From Actinoplanes sp. N902-109 (GTDB taxonomy: Bacteria > Actinomycetota > Actinomycetes > Mycobacteriales > Micromonosporaceae), in NCBI RefSeq assembly GCF_000389965.1, contig NC_021191.1:187501-251500 (forward strand): a DNA stretch of 64,000 bases, in the 5' to 3' direction. A program made the translations under genes and the position numbers. Below the pieces are notes generated by a model. The model had not been told where the DNA came from, searched no databases, and saw nothing but the letters and a program-made list of their open reading frames with translations. How positions within the stretch are numbered: position 1 is the first letter of the stretch; every line of letters begins with the position of its first letter. Of this stretch, positions 36,001 to 44,444 are shown piece by piece.

Positions 36001-38412
36001 CTTGATCGCTGCCATGGCGGCATGGGGATCGGCTACCTGCAGGCGCTCCAGGAAGGCGCTGGCTTGGGGGCTGTTGTTGCCGTCCAGCAGGTCCTGTAGC
36101 AGCGCGCCGTCTTCGGCTTTCTCGCGCAGCGTTTTGAGCAGGAGCGCCCGGATGAGGTCGAGGTAATGCGCGAGTTCGAGGTTGGCCGCTACGCGGGCCG
36201 CGCCTTGGCGGCTGTCGGAGAAGGTAACGAGGTGAGAGTCGAGCCGCCGTTTGAGGGCGCCGGTGAGGACCTGATTGGCTCGATCGAAGCCGACGCCCTG
36301 GGTGCGAATGGAGGAGCGCGAGCGTTGTCGGTCCTCCACTCTCGTGCTCTTTTGCCTCCACTCGCGGTCATCGCCGCAGGAGGGGCATTTGGTGGGATAG
36401 GCAGGCATGCGGTCCTCGGCGCCGTTGGCGGTGAGCGTGTAGACGTAGCCCGTCATACCCTGTCGCGGATTGCGCTCTAGCTGGCCGGTCCCTGGTGACA
36501 GCCGAGCTTTGGTGAATCTCATCTGGTACTGCGGTGCCTTGGCATCGGCGGATGTCCGTGTGCCGGTGCGCTGCCATTGGATCTTGCCGACTGGTGCGCG
36601 GTCAGTCGGCCAGTAGACGCGGTAGTTGTCGGCGTTGCTGCCGGTCGCAGCGCGGTCCGGTAGCTCATTGAGGGAGGCTATGGATGACACGAGGAATTCG
36701 CGTCCGGAGGCTCGGGCGACGTAGCCGCCCAGCATGGTCTCGCCGCACGACTGGCAGTAGAGCAACTCGAGGACGCGCGAACCGCATTCGCAGGTGAAGC
36801 GTTGTGTTGCGTATAGCACTCCGACGCGCCGTTTCGGGTCTCGGAGGCCTTCCGGCACCTTTGGACATGCAGGGTCGGCGCAGGCCCACAGGCCCTGCAG
36901 AGTACGGGCGAACAGGTGCCCGCGCAGCCGTGCAGCTGGGAAGGCCTGTTGCTCGAGTAAGGCCGTGAGACTGTTGAGGGCTGCTCGAGCCTGCTCAGGT
37001 TCGCTTTCGGGGAACAGCCTGCCGGCGACAGTGTCGATGGAGCGCGGCCGGAACTCGCCGCTCTGCGGGTCTGTCATTGCCAGGGTGAAGGCTCTTTTGA
37101 CGGTGTCGTCGGCGGGCAGACCGTCGGCGTGCAGCGCTCCGCTGAGCAAAGACGCTGCTAGGTCCTGAAGATTGTCGGCACCTTGCGGAATCTGGTGCTG
37201 AGCTTTGACGAAAGTAAAGCGTGATGGGTCGTGCCGGGCGAAGAACTCGCTGAGGAATGTCCGGCCTTCGGCGTCGTCCTGGATGCTGGCGGACGTCCCG
37301 ATCACGCGAAGCTGCTCGGAACGCTCGTCGAGGCCCAATGCGGTCATGAGGCGGCGTAGCAGGTAGGCGACCTCGGTGCCGGATGTGCCGCGGTACATGT
37401 GCAACTCGTCGATGACTAGGCTGAAATGGTGCTCGGGTGAGGCTTCGAGCCATCGGCGGGTTGTCTCGATCATGGGTGCCTCGTCCGAGCGGGACAAGGC
37501 GATGGAGAGCATGCTGTAGTTGGTGATCAGGATGTCTGGCACGGCGGCTTGCATGTCCCAGCGGGAGCGCATCTCAGCGCCGTCCAGGGCGGGCAGGAAG
37601 TATCGCCAGCTTTCCTGGATCTCTCCGTCACTGATGCCTTGAAGAAGGCGCTGATGACGCGCCTCGGCCTCGCGCAAGAGCCGGGCCAGCCGTTTAACCT
37701 TGTCCGGGTTTGCGGTGTGTCGTGTGCCGGGCAGCGGTGTCCGGCCGGTGTAGCGCCCGAAGTAGAAGCGATGTCCGGGACGGTTCTGCGTGAGCCATCG
37801 GCGCGCTGAGGGGGAGTCCAGAGCGGATCGCAGGCGAACCATTTGGTCCTCGACGAGAGCGTTCATCGGGTAGAGCAGCAGGGCGCGGATACCCGGCAGG
37901 CGAGCGGTCTCACCGCTGCGCTGAGGCGTGAACGCGCCGGTGCCGCGCCACCACGGCGTTGCGGCGCTCGGTGTTGCCTGTGGTTCCCAGGCGCGGGACT
38001 CGGCCACAAGGCGTGTGAGGACCGGCAGGAGGAACGACTCTGTCTTTCCGGAGCCGGTGCCTGTGCCAACGATGACGTCGTCGCCTGCCAGCGAGGCGCG
38101 GAGAGCCTGCTCTTGGTGGCTCCACGGCGCAGCGTGCGGGAGTAGCCCGGCATGGATGAGATCGGCGGCCTCAGGCAGGCCCAGGCTGGCCATGATCTCG
38201 TTCATGGACGAGGCAGACGAGGGGTACGCCGGCATCAGCTCGACATACGGGTCGATGAAGATAGATCCGCGTTGGCTCAGCAACCGGCGTCGCTCTTCCT
38301 CCACGTGTGGGTCGCGGAGCTCGTATGCGGTCCGGTAGTAGCGCAGGAACGTATCTTCGAGGTAGGACTGCAGGTTGTCCAGGGTGAGCGCGGAGGCAGC
38401 TAGGTGACTCAC
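33061..38412 (-). CDS. Very large DEAH-type helicase with C-terminal DUF1998-like domain
   Basis: This 1,783-aa SF2 helicase has SHQEQAL (Q-like motif), Walker A VGTGTGSGKTESFLLP (about residues 115-130), motif II VIDELHMYRG, motif III GTSASI, then motifs V and VI (TTTMEAGVDIGAL, QQRVGRAGRR). Zinc-ribbon-like Cys clusters lie in the middle (CADPACPKV, CECGSRVLELLYCQSCGE, CPSCGDD, CTVCRTKHL, CHSCLGIAKV). The C-terminal part has the DUF1998/MZB-type CDSSCHSCLRDYNN. Relatives are MrfA, DpdJ-type and DISARM DrmA/DrmB proteins; its size suggests DrmA- and DrmB-like functions in one chain. The GTG start follows the stop of the 1,024-aa gene with no gap. Confidence 0.92.
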   Translation of the reverse strand: MSHLAASALTLDNLQSYLEDTFLRYYRTAYELRDPHVEEERRRLLSQRGSIFIDPYVELMPAYPSSASSMNEIMASLGLPEAADLIHAGLLPHAAPWSHQEQALRASLAGDDVIVGTGTGSGKTESFLLPVLTRLVAESRAWEPQATPSAATPWWRGTGAFTPQRSGETARLPGIRALLLYPMNALVEDQMVRLRSALDSPSARRWLTQNRPGHRFYFGRYTGRTPLPGTRHTANPDKVKRLARLLREAEARHQRLLQGISDGEIQESWRYFLPALDGAEMRSRWDMQAAVPDILITNYSMLSIALSRSDEAPMIETTRRWLEASPEHHFSLVIDELHMYRGTSGTEVAYLLRRLMTALGLDERSEQLRVIGTSASIQDDAEGRTFLSEFFARHDPSRFTFVKAQHQIPQGADNLQDLAASLLSGALHADGLPADDTVKRAFTLAMTDPQSGEFRPRSIDTVAGRLFPESEPEQARAALNSLTALLEQQAFPAARLRGHLFARTLQGLWACADPACPKVPEGLRDPKRRVGVLYATQRFTCECGSRVLELLYCQSCGETMLGGYVARASGREFLVSSIASLNELPDRAATGSNADNYRVYWPTDRAPVGKIQWQRTGTRTSADAKAPQYQMRFTKARLSPGTGQLERNPRQGMTGYVYTLTANGAEDRMPAYPTKCPSCGDDREWRQKSTRVEDRQRSRSSIRTQGVGFDRANQVLTGALKRRLDSHLVTFSDSRQGAARVAANLELAHYLDLIRALLLKTLREKAEDGALLQDLLDGNNSPQASAFLERLQVADPHAAMAAIKKANSFPLTTADERALQGATESLGGKPSLVDLVNQLQPLLLDLGVNPGGPGPSLNKLPSGLPWTSLFDWDVRPIRDRGAFLDSDAVGLLTKIQRELSEQVVKTVFAGGDRDAESLGLAHVVPATTVSLGPLSSDTAYEFACSALRILGRRRRVMWTTDAEKGWPSQLKQYAEAVANAHPCGFDGEGLADALGQRVKAGQESGFRVDPSEMRIALIDKPQVWRCTVCRTKHLHPSAGVCITCYQMLPTEPEEPEAVPQDYYAWLADQDGGAYRFHCEELTGQTDPLEAQARQARFQGVFLAGTEVKEVEEIDILSVTTTMEAGVDIGALRGVVMANMPPQRFNYQQRVGRAGRRSEHLAVALTVCRGARSHDEHYFANPAAITGDEPPQPFLDMRSEPILTRAFTAEVLTRAFRHTVTQIDFGVGRSVHGEFGSTTDWLNHASLATVVRNTLTTKREDWKKIARSLLTGTRIAATTADILADWAATKLADSITTAAQQARVPALAEALAQAGMLPMFGFPTQVRVLYADWPRGWEEPNSLDRDTAIAISEFAPGSEVVKDKAIHTAVGVVDYIQRPDGSWGQSNDDPLGPLSAAGICHSCLGIAKVAGDACPHCGAGAPAYAQVQLAEPLGYRTSYWPRDYEQLGDPAARATQPRLALDDAPDAKHENALVQSANGEILAVNDNNGNLYEFVPSTKTTKKGARLADGLIDQRLLDDKDRKDQAKLWGHTAAGPAREPVALAARRRTDVLVIGLDQLPSGLRIDPQQPAGRGAWASLGYLLRDTAAKWLDIGSDEIQIGVHPRKRAELVGELFIADTLENGAGYATRLANKIETLFDEADAYAETLGRHGAGQPCDSSCHSCLRDYNNRPWHPLLDWRLAIDLLGLLRGRPLDVDRQRDRDFNAARKLADDFGFDLIENGFPIIAKAGGGALAIMHPFEDRAPTSANQRVAEIRKDQANVTLATSYELIRRPGALIADLMAS

Positions 38413-41400
38413 TTATGCCAACTTCCTGGTGATGCTGGTGTGGACGGGCTCTTGTGCCAAGAGCCGGGCGACGTGCTGAATGGTGCGCGCGTCGATGTTG
38501 TCGTAGACGAGGTAGGTGGTGCCGTCGGTTCGCGCGGATGTGGTACGTGGCGGCAGGCCGCTGCGCAAGACCAGCGAGCGCGCAAGGAGGCGAGGCAGCG
38601 GCAAGCTGGCCGGCACCGCCAGCAGGCGCGCGGCGCCCGCATCGGCGAGCAGGCAGTTGGTATTGCCGGTAGCGGCTTGAAGTAGCCACTCGCCGATGGC
38701 GAATTCGACTTGCACCAGCGGAGCTGTGGGCTCAGAGCGCCAGGCGTAGACCCGGCGGTGCCTCAGTTGGTAGCAGTAGAGTCCTGCCGCGGTATCGGAG
38801 GGCGTCGCGGCCCACTCGTAAGCGCCGCTGGCGTTGCGACGACGTTTCAGCATTTCCCGGCTCGGCGACATGGTCAGGGGCATGCCGGCTAGGTCGAGCT
38901 GGTGGATGCCAGGCTGCATGTCCAAGAGGGCCTCGGCGACCGATCCGGTCAGGTCGACGCCTAACCGCTGAAGACCCTTGCCGACGCTTTCCCTCCGTGC
39001 CGAGTCCCATTCGACGTAGATAGCTTGCGGCCCCGCGGGAAAGCCATGCGCGTCGATCAAGGTCCGTATGTGTATTTCCCATGCCGATACCGCGTCGCTG
39101 ACAACTGGGTCGTCGTCGTCGGGGTCATTGATCCGCTCCACGAGCCGGATGGGCCGTGAGCCTGTCAGGACATGCAGTCCTGAGGAGGCGGGCAGCGCGA
39201 CGAGTTCGGCCGGGGTTACGCCGATCTGCCCGGTCTCGTAGTCGCGCTCAATATGACCAAGCTCTTCAAGGATGCGTAGGGCGCGCCGCCATTGGTAAGC
39301 CAGGGCGGCAAAGCCATAGCGCGCGCATGCCCATTCCCAGGTGCTGATGAACGCTTGCAGCGATGCGCGCCCGCGTTCGCGCTCTGACAGCCAGCTCAGT
39401 ACATCGTCAAAGGGATTGTTCGGCACCACGACCGCGGCGACATCGCCGCGCACGGTGGCTTTTGGTCGTCTTGACCAAGCTCGCGGCTGAGGGCGGTGGG
39501 GTGTCCTACTGTTATTGGCCTGGATCGCTTGAGACAGGATCCGACGGATACGCGGATGTGGGGCCCCGACCCACGACCATGAGCCGACGCTGACCGCTAG
39601 CGCGGAGAAGGCGTCCGGGCGTGGGTGGGTCTCGGCGTGACCGTCCATGCGCGGGGCGTCCGAGGGAACAGCGATCGCCTGAGTGCTTCCCGTGCGGGTA
39701 TTGCGCACGACGAGGCACGCTACGGTCGACGGCGTTGTGCGGATCGCGGCCATGACGTCGACCGCGGTCGGCTCCAGGTCTAGAGACCGGAGCCACATCG
39801 GCGTATCGGGGCGGATCTCGTTGACCTCGCCGCACTGAGTAAGGTACATGACCTCGGACGACGGCGAGCGCCTGATCACATACGGAACAGGCACCGCCAC
39901 TTGGTGCAAGGCCGCCCCGGATAGCGACATCGATACGTCCTCAGCGTCTCCGGCTGCGCCGATGACATAGCGAGAGCCACGCTGTTGGATCGGCCGGAGG
40001 ATCCCGCCGGCCTTCGGCGCCTCGTGGACATACTCCAGGGTGCGAAACGAGAGCCGACCTTCCGGGAATTCGAGGAGATGCGCGCCCGGTCCGAGGAACT
40101 GGTCGACCAGGGGCAGCCGATGAGCGAGTGGCGAAGTCCTCACCGATTTTCCGTTCAGCTTGACGTCTTTGAGCATGCCGGGGGTCGTAAGGAGGTCGGG
40201 CTCGCCGCCGACGAGATAGGTGCTCGCGAGTAGTCGCAAACCGCCATGGAGATGGGCTGGCTGCGGCGCGGCTGTGGCTACGTGGGTGAGATGGAGGCAT
40301 TCCAGGATGGGGCGCTGCGATGGGCTCACTTGGAAGGTATTGATCCAAAGCCAACCGGCCCACGCCGCCGGCCCGACATTGACGCCGATTCCCGCGGAGC
40401 GCAGGGTCTCGCTAACTCGCTGAAGCTGATGGCGCCGTAGCAGGATCTTGACCACCTCTGGGCGGCTCAATGAGCGCACCTGCAGGAGCCCGTTGGCCGC
40501 CGGCTCGTCGCGCATGACGTAGATGGCCTCGCCGCCGAAGCGCTTGACTATGTCGGGATTTAGCTCGTGCTCGAAACCGTCGCGCAACAGAGCATCATCA
40601 GCGACAGGCGGCGTCACGGTGAGAAGGCTGTCGGATTCCTCGACGACGCGCTGCTCGCCGTCACCGAGGTCGACCCGCTCGCCGATCAAAGCCTCGTCGA
40701 CAGGCACGGCGCCGCTGAAGGAGCGCGTCCATGGGTCGTACTGCAGCAGGCCTTGCCGCCCGGGCCGGCTCACAGGGCGCGGCCCTTCCTGCATCCAGCG
40801 GGTGGCCTCTTCGCGGAAGACGTCTTCGAGGATCTCCAGCGCAGGCTGCTCCTGGAAGCGTTGTGCTAGGTCATGACGGTGCAGGCGGAGCCAGGTAAAG
40901 AAAGCGTCGAACGACGCTTGACCCGTGGCAGTCGAGAAGTATTCCTCGAGCTGGAGGCGGTCGGTGAAGCGCACGAGACCTTGGCTGCGCGCCCAGCCTT
41001 GCAGCGACCAGTGCGGGTGCGCCTTAGCGGTGGGCAGCCCGTAGAGGGCGCCGGGACCGTCGAGCCACGAGTTCCACACGCCCCAGAGCAGAGGCACATG
41101 GAGGGCATAGCCTGGCGGGGATGTCGGTGTCTCCGGTAGGCCGAGTAGACGGTTCTGACGGGCATAGACGCCATGGCTGCCGCCGATGGGCTGCTCGGTA
41201 ACGGCGAGAACACTCATGGCCAGGTGCGCGACGAACGGCGGGGGACCTTCGAAGCCATGCCGACGCCAGGCGGTAGCTGCCTGTGCACCTCGGCTGAACG
41301 GCTCCACCCCCATGGAAGCGCGGAATGCCCGGCTGAAGTCTTCGACAGCCGCTTGGGGCGCCGAATTAGCGAGCTTGCCTAGTAAGTCCCGGTCGACGTA

Positions 41401-41487
41401 CAGGTATAGCCGCTGGTCCTTACGTCCCCGAGCACAGACGTCACTGAACAGTTGGGTGTTCCACTCTGCAAGGTCCACGATCACCAC
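38413..41487 (-). CDS. Large uncharacterised protein coupled to the DUF1998 helicase
   Basis: This 1,024-aa protein has no domain I can name. It begins with a GTG start (41487; a second GTG is adjacent) and MVIVDLAEWNTQLFSDVCARG. The middle has a probable winged-helix segment (YQWRRALRILEELGHIERDY, then IGVTPAELVAL), and the end is rich in short strands. There is no nuclease, ATPase or membrane motif. Its stop is immediately followed by the helicase start, so the two proteins are made in fixed ratio and probably form a complex. In size and position it recalls the unassigned large subunit of DISARM-type operons (DrmE), but homology is not shown. Confidence 0.85.
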   Translation of the reverse strand: MVIVDLAEWNTQLFSDVCARGRKDQRLYLYVDRDLLGKLANSAPQAAVEDFSRAFRASMGVEPFSRGAQAATAWRRHGFEGPPPFVAHLAMSVLAVTEQPIGGSHGVYARQNRLLGLPETPTSPPGYALHVPLLWGVWNSWLDGPGALYGLPTAKAHPHWSLQGWARSQGLVRFTDRLQLEEYFSTATGQASFDAFFTWLRLHRHDLAQRFQEQPALEILEDVFREEATRWMQEGPRPVSRPGRQGLLQYDPWTRSFSGAVPVDEALIGERVDLGDGEQRVVEESDSLLTVTPPVADDALLRDGFEHELNPDIVKRFGGEAIYVMRDEPAANGLLQVRSLSRPEVVKILLRRHQLQRVSETLRSAGIGVNVGPAAWAGWLWINTFQVSPSQRPILECLHLTHVATAAPQPAHLHGGLRLLASTYLVGGEPDLLTTPGMLKDVKLNGKSVRTSPLAHRLPLVDQFLGPGAHLLEFPEGRLSFRTLEYVHEAPKAGGILRPIQQRGSRYVIGAAGDAEDVSMSLSGAALHQVAVPVPYVIRRSPSSEVMYLTQCGEVNEIRPDTPMWLRSLDLEPTAVDVMAAIRTTPSTVACLVVRNTRTGSTQAIAVPSDAPRMDGHAETHPRPDAFSALAVSVGSWSWVGAPHPRIRRILSQAIQANNSRTPHRPQPRAWSRRPKATVRGDVAAVVVPNNPFDDVLSWLSERERGRASLQAFISTWEWACARYGFAALAYQWRRALRILEELGHIERDYETGQIGVTPAELVALPASSGLHVLTGSRPIRLVERINDPDDDDPVVSDAVSAWEIHIRTLIDAHGFPAGPQAIYVEWDSARRESVGKGLQRLGVDLTGSVAEALLDMQPGIHQLDLAGMPLTMSPSREMLKRRRNASGAYEWAATPSDTAAGLYCYQLRHRRVYAWRSEPTAPLVQVEFAIGEWLLQAATGNTNCLLADAGAARLLAVPASLPLPRLLARSLVLRSGLPPRTTSARTDGTTYLVYDNIDARTIQHVARLLAQEPVHTSITRKLA

Positions 41488-41576
41488 CTGGTGACAGACT
41501 ACTTACAGAACGGATCGAAGTCCTGAAGGCGCAGATCCACTTTTCGGGTATGAACGTTCATGTTCTCGTCGGTAAC

Positions 41577-41756
41577 TTATGTGTGTTTGGCCGCTGCATT
41601 CTCCCTGAACCATGCAGTCATGGCGTTGCTCAATGCGGTGGTTGCCTTGCCGACCGTGTGGTGGGTCCTTGCGCCGGGCTCTATCAGGCAAGTGTTCGTC
41701 GCGGGGACCTCGACGATCCACCTAGCCTCCTTGCGCGGCGCGCTCGGGCACTTCAC
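41577..41756 (-). CDS. Small HicB-like protein overlapping the nuclease gene
   Basis: A 59-aa ORF starts at a GTGA that overlaps the nuclease stop codon and ends TAA at 41577. The sequence MKCPSAPRKEARWIVEVP, then TNTCLIEPGARTHHTVGK and SNAMTAWFRENAAA resembles by eye the HicB-like antitoxin core: a strand, a turn with TxGxT-like residues, then the helix ending in W. A rival frame (GTG at 41721, 72 codons) has a good AAGGAGG site but reads like non-coding Arg-rich sequence. The 4-bp overlap argues that it is expressed with the nuclease, perhaps as its regulator or inhibitor (inference). Confidence 0.45.
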   Translation of the reverse strand: MKCPSAPRKEARWIVEVPATNTCLIEPGARTHHTVGKATTALSNAMTAWFRENAAAKHT

Positions 41757-42934
41757 AAAGCGTCGGCGATACTGGCCGACCACTCGTCGGTGACGTGTTG
41801 CAGTGGCGCAAGCCGGTCGGGGAATTTGGGATGGACCTCCATCTGCGATGTTGATCGGTACACGAAGCGCCATTCGCCGGTGGGAGCGTAGAGACATGCA
41901 GCCACGACATCGAACTGATCGCGCCGGTAGAACCGGCCAGCGGGATCGCCTTGTGTCGCTCGAGTCTTTTGCACCTCCACCTTGATGTCACCGTTGGCGT
42001 ACCGCTGCGGGGACGCGTTCTTGCACTCCACGCGCGCGCCTCGGCCGTCAACGAGGGTCACATCGAAGTCGTGCTGCCCGTCCTCATCGAGGGATTGGTG
42101 GCGGGCAACCTGGAGGTCGCGGCTGAGTACGCGGTTGAGGTGGTGTTCGGCGACGCCGCCACGGACGGCGACTGTCAGGCGCTTGCGATCGCTGATCATC
42201 TCCATGATCTCTGGTGCGGTCATCTGGAACTGCTGTTCCAGATCATGCAGCGATGGCAGGGACCGTTGCGCCTCGCCAGAAGGCGAGGATGCTTGCTTCG
42301 CGGCAGCGAAGCGTAGCGGCGGATCGAGATGCAAGTCTGAGGCCTGGCGCTCAAGCCGGACATAGTCGAGCAGACGATGCGGCTGAAACAGCACAACGGC
42401 CTCAAGGCCCTGCGTAGCCCGCGGGTCCGGCCGGCGCCTTCCAGTGATGTTGTCTCGTTCGAACACATGCCATCCGCTCGCTTGAGCCGCGTCCACGTGG
42501 GCCTGTTTGAACTCGATTGAGATACCCATCGGCAGAGGATCGTAAAGGCGGGGGTCCAGACCGATAAACAGGTCGGCGCCACGGTGAACGCCAAGTACCA
42601 GCGTGGTATCCACCAGGGCGGCGTCGCGCCCTAAGCCGTGATCACCGGCCCAGGTGCTCACCCCGCCGTAGCGGATTTGCAATCGGTGCTCGTCTGATGG
42701 CCGGTTCTTGATCACATTATGGGTGGCGGTGAACGGATAGGTCATGATTCCGATGCGCTCGCCGGCCGGGGTCTCGACTCCTAGGTAAACAGGAGCGCGC
42801 CTATGATCGCTGGCGTACAACAGGCGCCCGCCTGCGCGACCAACAGCATCGATCAACATGCCATGGATCTCTACTCGCTTCGAGGTCTTGTAGACACGGG
42901 CGTAGGCGCGGCCGGCGACGAAATCGGTCATCAT
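41753..42934 (-). CDS. PD-(D/E)XK-like nuclease of the methylase/helicase cassette
   Basis: This 393-aa protein has a probable PD-(D/E)XK core in its last third: HDFDVTLVDGRGARVECKN gives the Asp, Glu and Lys of the active site, followed by KVEVQKTRATQGDP with a conserved Gln. The N-terminal two thirds carry GLDPRLYDPLPMGISIEFKQ and WHVFERDNITGRRRPDP, which resemble DNA-recognition parts of Type II enzymes. It is likely the cutting subunit matched to the C5-methyltransferase upstream, in the same strand order. An insertion sequence now separates it from the methylase and 94-aa genes, so promoter supply may have changed. The start could be the first or second Met. Confidence 0.7.
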   Translation of the reverse strand: MMTDFVAGRAYARVYKTSKRVEIHGMLIDAVGRAGGRLLYASDHRRAPVYLGVETPAGERIGIMTYPFTATHNVIKNRPSDEHRLQIRYGGVSTWAGDHGLGRDAALVDTTLVLGVHRGADLFIGLDPRLYDPLPMGISIEFKQAHVDAAQASGWHVFERDNITGRRRPDPRATQGLEAVVLFQPHRLLDYVRLERQASDLHLDPPLRFAAAKQASSPSGEAQRSLPSLHDLEQQFQMTAPEIMEMISDRKRLTVAVRGGVAEHHLNRVLSRDLQVARHQSLDEDGQHDFDVTLVDGRGARVECKNASPQRYANGDIKVEVQKTRATQGDPAGRFYRRDQFDVVAACLYAPTGEWRFVYRSTSQMEVHPKFPDRLAPLQHVTDEWSASIADAL

Positions 42935-43114
42935 GCGATTCTGTCGGAGCGGGCCCCGCGCCAGCGAGAGGGGTTGCCGGACTACGCGCCCATCGCCTTA
43001 CCGATCATGGGCCGTGCTTCATCGAGTGTTGAAGACACAGCGTCAGCGTCGGCGAGAGAGACAGCAAACGCGCGTGCCGATCAGGCGTTCTGCATGATGC
43101 TTCGCTACACGGCT

Positions 43115-44141
43115 CTAGGCCGTGTTTCGTAGCGGCGGCGATGTTGAGGCGTGTTGGTGATCGATAACAGAAGAGGTCTCCGGTAGTTGGTTCAGCGACC
43201 AAGCAGAACTTCACACCGGAGACCTCGTGCCGAGCGTAGCGGCAGCGAGGCGACACGACTTGACCGACATGCAGTGGGCGGTTCTCGAGGCGTTGCTGCC
43301 TGCGGGAACGGGTCGTGATCGGCCGCGCAGATGGACCATGAGAGTGATCGTTGACGGGATCCGGTGGCGGGTGCGGACCGGCTCGCCCTGGCGCGACGTG
43401 CCCGAGGTGTATCCGCCTTGGCAAACCCTGTATCGATGGTTTCGCCGCTGGCAGCGTGACGGCGTCTGGGAACAGATCTTGGCTTTGTTGCAGGCCCGGG
43501 CGGACGCGGCCGGGTTGATCGGCTGGACCGTCAGCGTGGACTCGACCATCAGCCGCGCCCATCAGCACGCGGCCGGGGCTCGCCGTGATGGCCATGCTCA
43601 GGAAGAGCCGCCCGGCGGGGTGCGTGCTGAGCCGGCAGATCACGGACTCGGCCGATCTCGGGGCGGCTGGACCACCAAGACGCACCTGGCCTGCGAACAG
43701 GGCCGCAAGCTGATGGCAGTGATAGTGACTGCCGGGCAACGCGGCGACAGTCCGCAGTTCATCACGGTGCTGGCCAAACTCCGCGTCGCCCGGATCAGTG
43801 GTGGCAGGCCACGCACGCGGCCGGACACGGTCCTTGCCGACAAGGCGTATACGTCCAAGGCCAACCGGGCTCACCTGCGCTCGCGCGGCATCCGGGCGTG
43901 CATCCCGAGCAAGAGCGACCAAGACGCGCACCGCAAAGCCAAAGGGTCGAAGGGCGGGCGTCCGCCCGCTTTCGACCCCGAGGTCTACCGCTTGCGCCAT
44001 GCCGTTGAGTGCGGCATCAACCAGCTCAAACAACACCGCGCCATGGCCACCAGGTACGACAAACTCGCCGTGCGCTATGAAGCCACCCTCACCATCGCCG
44101 CCATCAACCAATGGCTCCGCGCCCTACGAAACACGGCCTAG
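43115..44141 (+). mobile_element. Complete IS5-family insertion sequence with CTAG target duplication
   Basis: The ends are 16-bp inverted repeats overlapping a 4-bp duplicated target: CTAG at 43115-43118 and 44138-44141. Perfect arms gccgtgtttcgta at the left (43119-43131) match their complement at the right (44125-44137). CTAG fits the YTAR target of IS5-type elements. The single intact DDE transposase and perfect ends suggest recent insertion. The right target copy supplies the stop codon of both the transposase and, on the other strand, the 94-aa gene. Confidence 0.9.
43227..44141 (+). CDS. IS5-family DDE transposase
   Basis: This 304-aa transposase is full length. It has an N-terminal DUF4096-type HTH part (LTDMQWAVLEALLPAGTGRD, GIRWRVRTGSPWRDVPE, YPPWQTLYRWFRRWQRDGVW), then the DDE catalytic residues in TVSVDSTISRAHQH, TVLADKAYTSKANR and HAVECGINQLKQHR. 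It is read in one frame from a GTG at 43227 after the left terminal repeat and needs no frameshift. It ends in TAG at 44139-44141, formed by the target-site bases, so the transposase would read through if inserted at a different target. Confidence 0.95.
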   Translation: MPSVAAARRHDLTDMQWAVLEALLPAGTGRDRPRRWTMRVIVDGIRWRVRTGSPWRDVPEVYPPWQTLYRWFRRWQRDGVWEQILALLQARADAAGLIGWTVSVDSTISRAHQHAAGARRDGHAQEEPPGGVRAEPADHGLGRSRGGWTTKTHLACEQGRKLMAVIVTAGQRGDSPQFITVLAKLRVARISGGRPRTRPDTVLADKAYTSKANRAHLRSRGIRACIPSKSDQDAHRKAKGSKGGRPPAFDPEVYRLRHAVECGINQLKQHRAMATRYDKLAVRYEATLTIAAINQWLRALRNTA

Positions 44142-44422
44142 GAGAAGAGTCGCCCGATGTCATCACCGATAATGCGTGCTGCCGAGTCGGCTAGGAAGGC
44201 CGCCAAGGGGCCACTTGCAGCCTCTACGAGGATGTAGCGCATCATTCTCACCTCCGATAGCGCCGCTTCGGCCTGCACCGCTTCGGCGCTTACCGCCTTC
44301 CGAGCCCGCGCCAGCGCGCCGTTGAGTTCATCTGCCATCGAGGGCTCCAAGCCGAGCGAGGGCATGGCCTGGAGCGTGGCGCCGCACAGCAAGATGACGG
44401 CATTTGTATCGATCGCGCTCAC
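44138..44422 (-). CDS. 94-aa protein downstream of the cytosine methyltransferase
   Basis: The GTG start at 44422 gives MSAIDTNAVILLCGATLQAM, then a helical stretch LNGALARARKAVSAEAVQAEAALSE-like and a tail ending in GRLFS; codon bias supports coding. It follows the methylase stop by 22 bp on the same strand and likely belongs to the cassette. Its TAG stop lies in the CTAG target of the IS5 insertion, and the duplicated target keeps the stop unchanged, so the protein is intact. No family is recognised; the helical character suggests a small accessory or DNA-mimic protein (speculative). Confidence 0.5.
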   Translation of the reverse strand: MSAIDTNAVILLCGATLQAMPSLGLEPSMADELNGALARARKAVSAEAVQAEAALSEVRMMRYILVEAASGPLAAFLADSAARIIGDDIGRLFS

Positions 44423-44444
44423 CGCCGACTGGCCATGGAAAGGC

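Noticed and set aside
41503..41721. A 72-codon minus ORF with an AAGGAGG site
   Set aside because: The Arg/His/Gly-rich translation is not protein-like, and the overlapping HicB-like frame fits better; kept only as an alternative.
33061..42934. Calling the cassette canonical DISARM
   Set aside because: No phospholipase D (DrmC) gene, helicase and DUF1998 in one chain, and the unknown large protein cannot be linked to DrmE by eye; only a relation is proposed.
43005..44111. A 368-codon minus frame across the IS5 element
   Set aside because: Antisense to an intact transposase and crossing the element's terminal repeat; no protein-like character.
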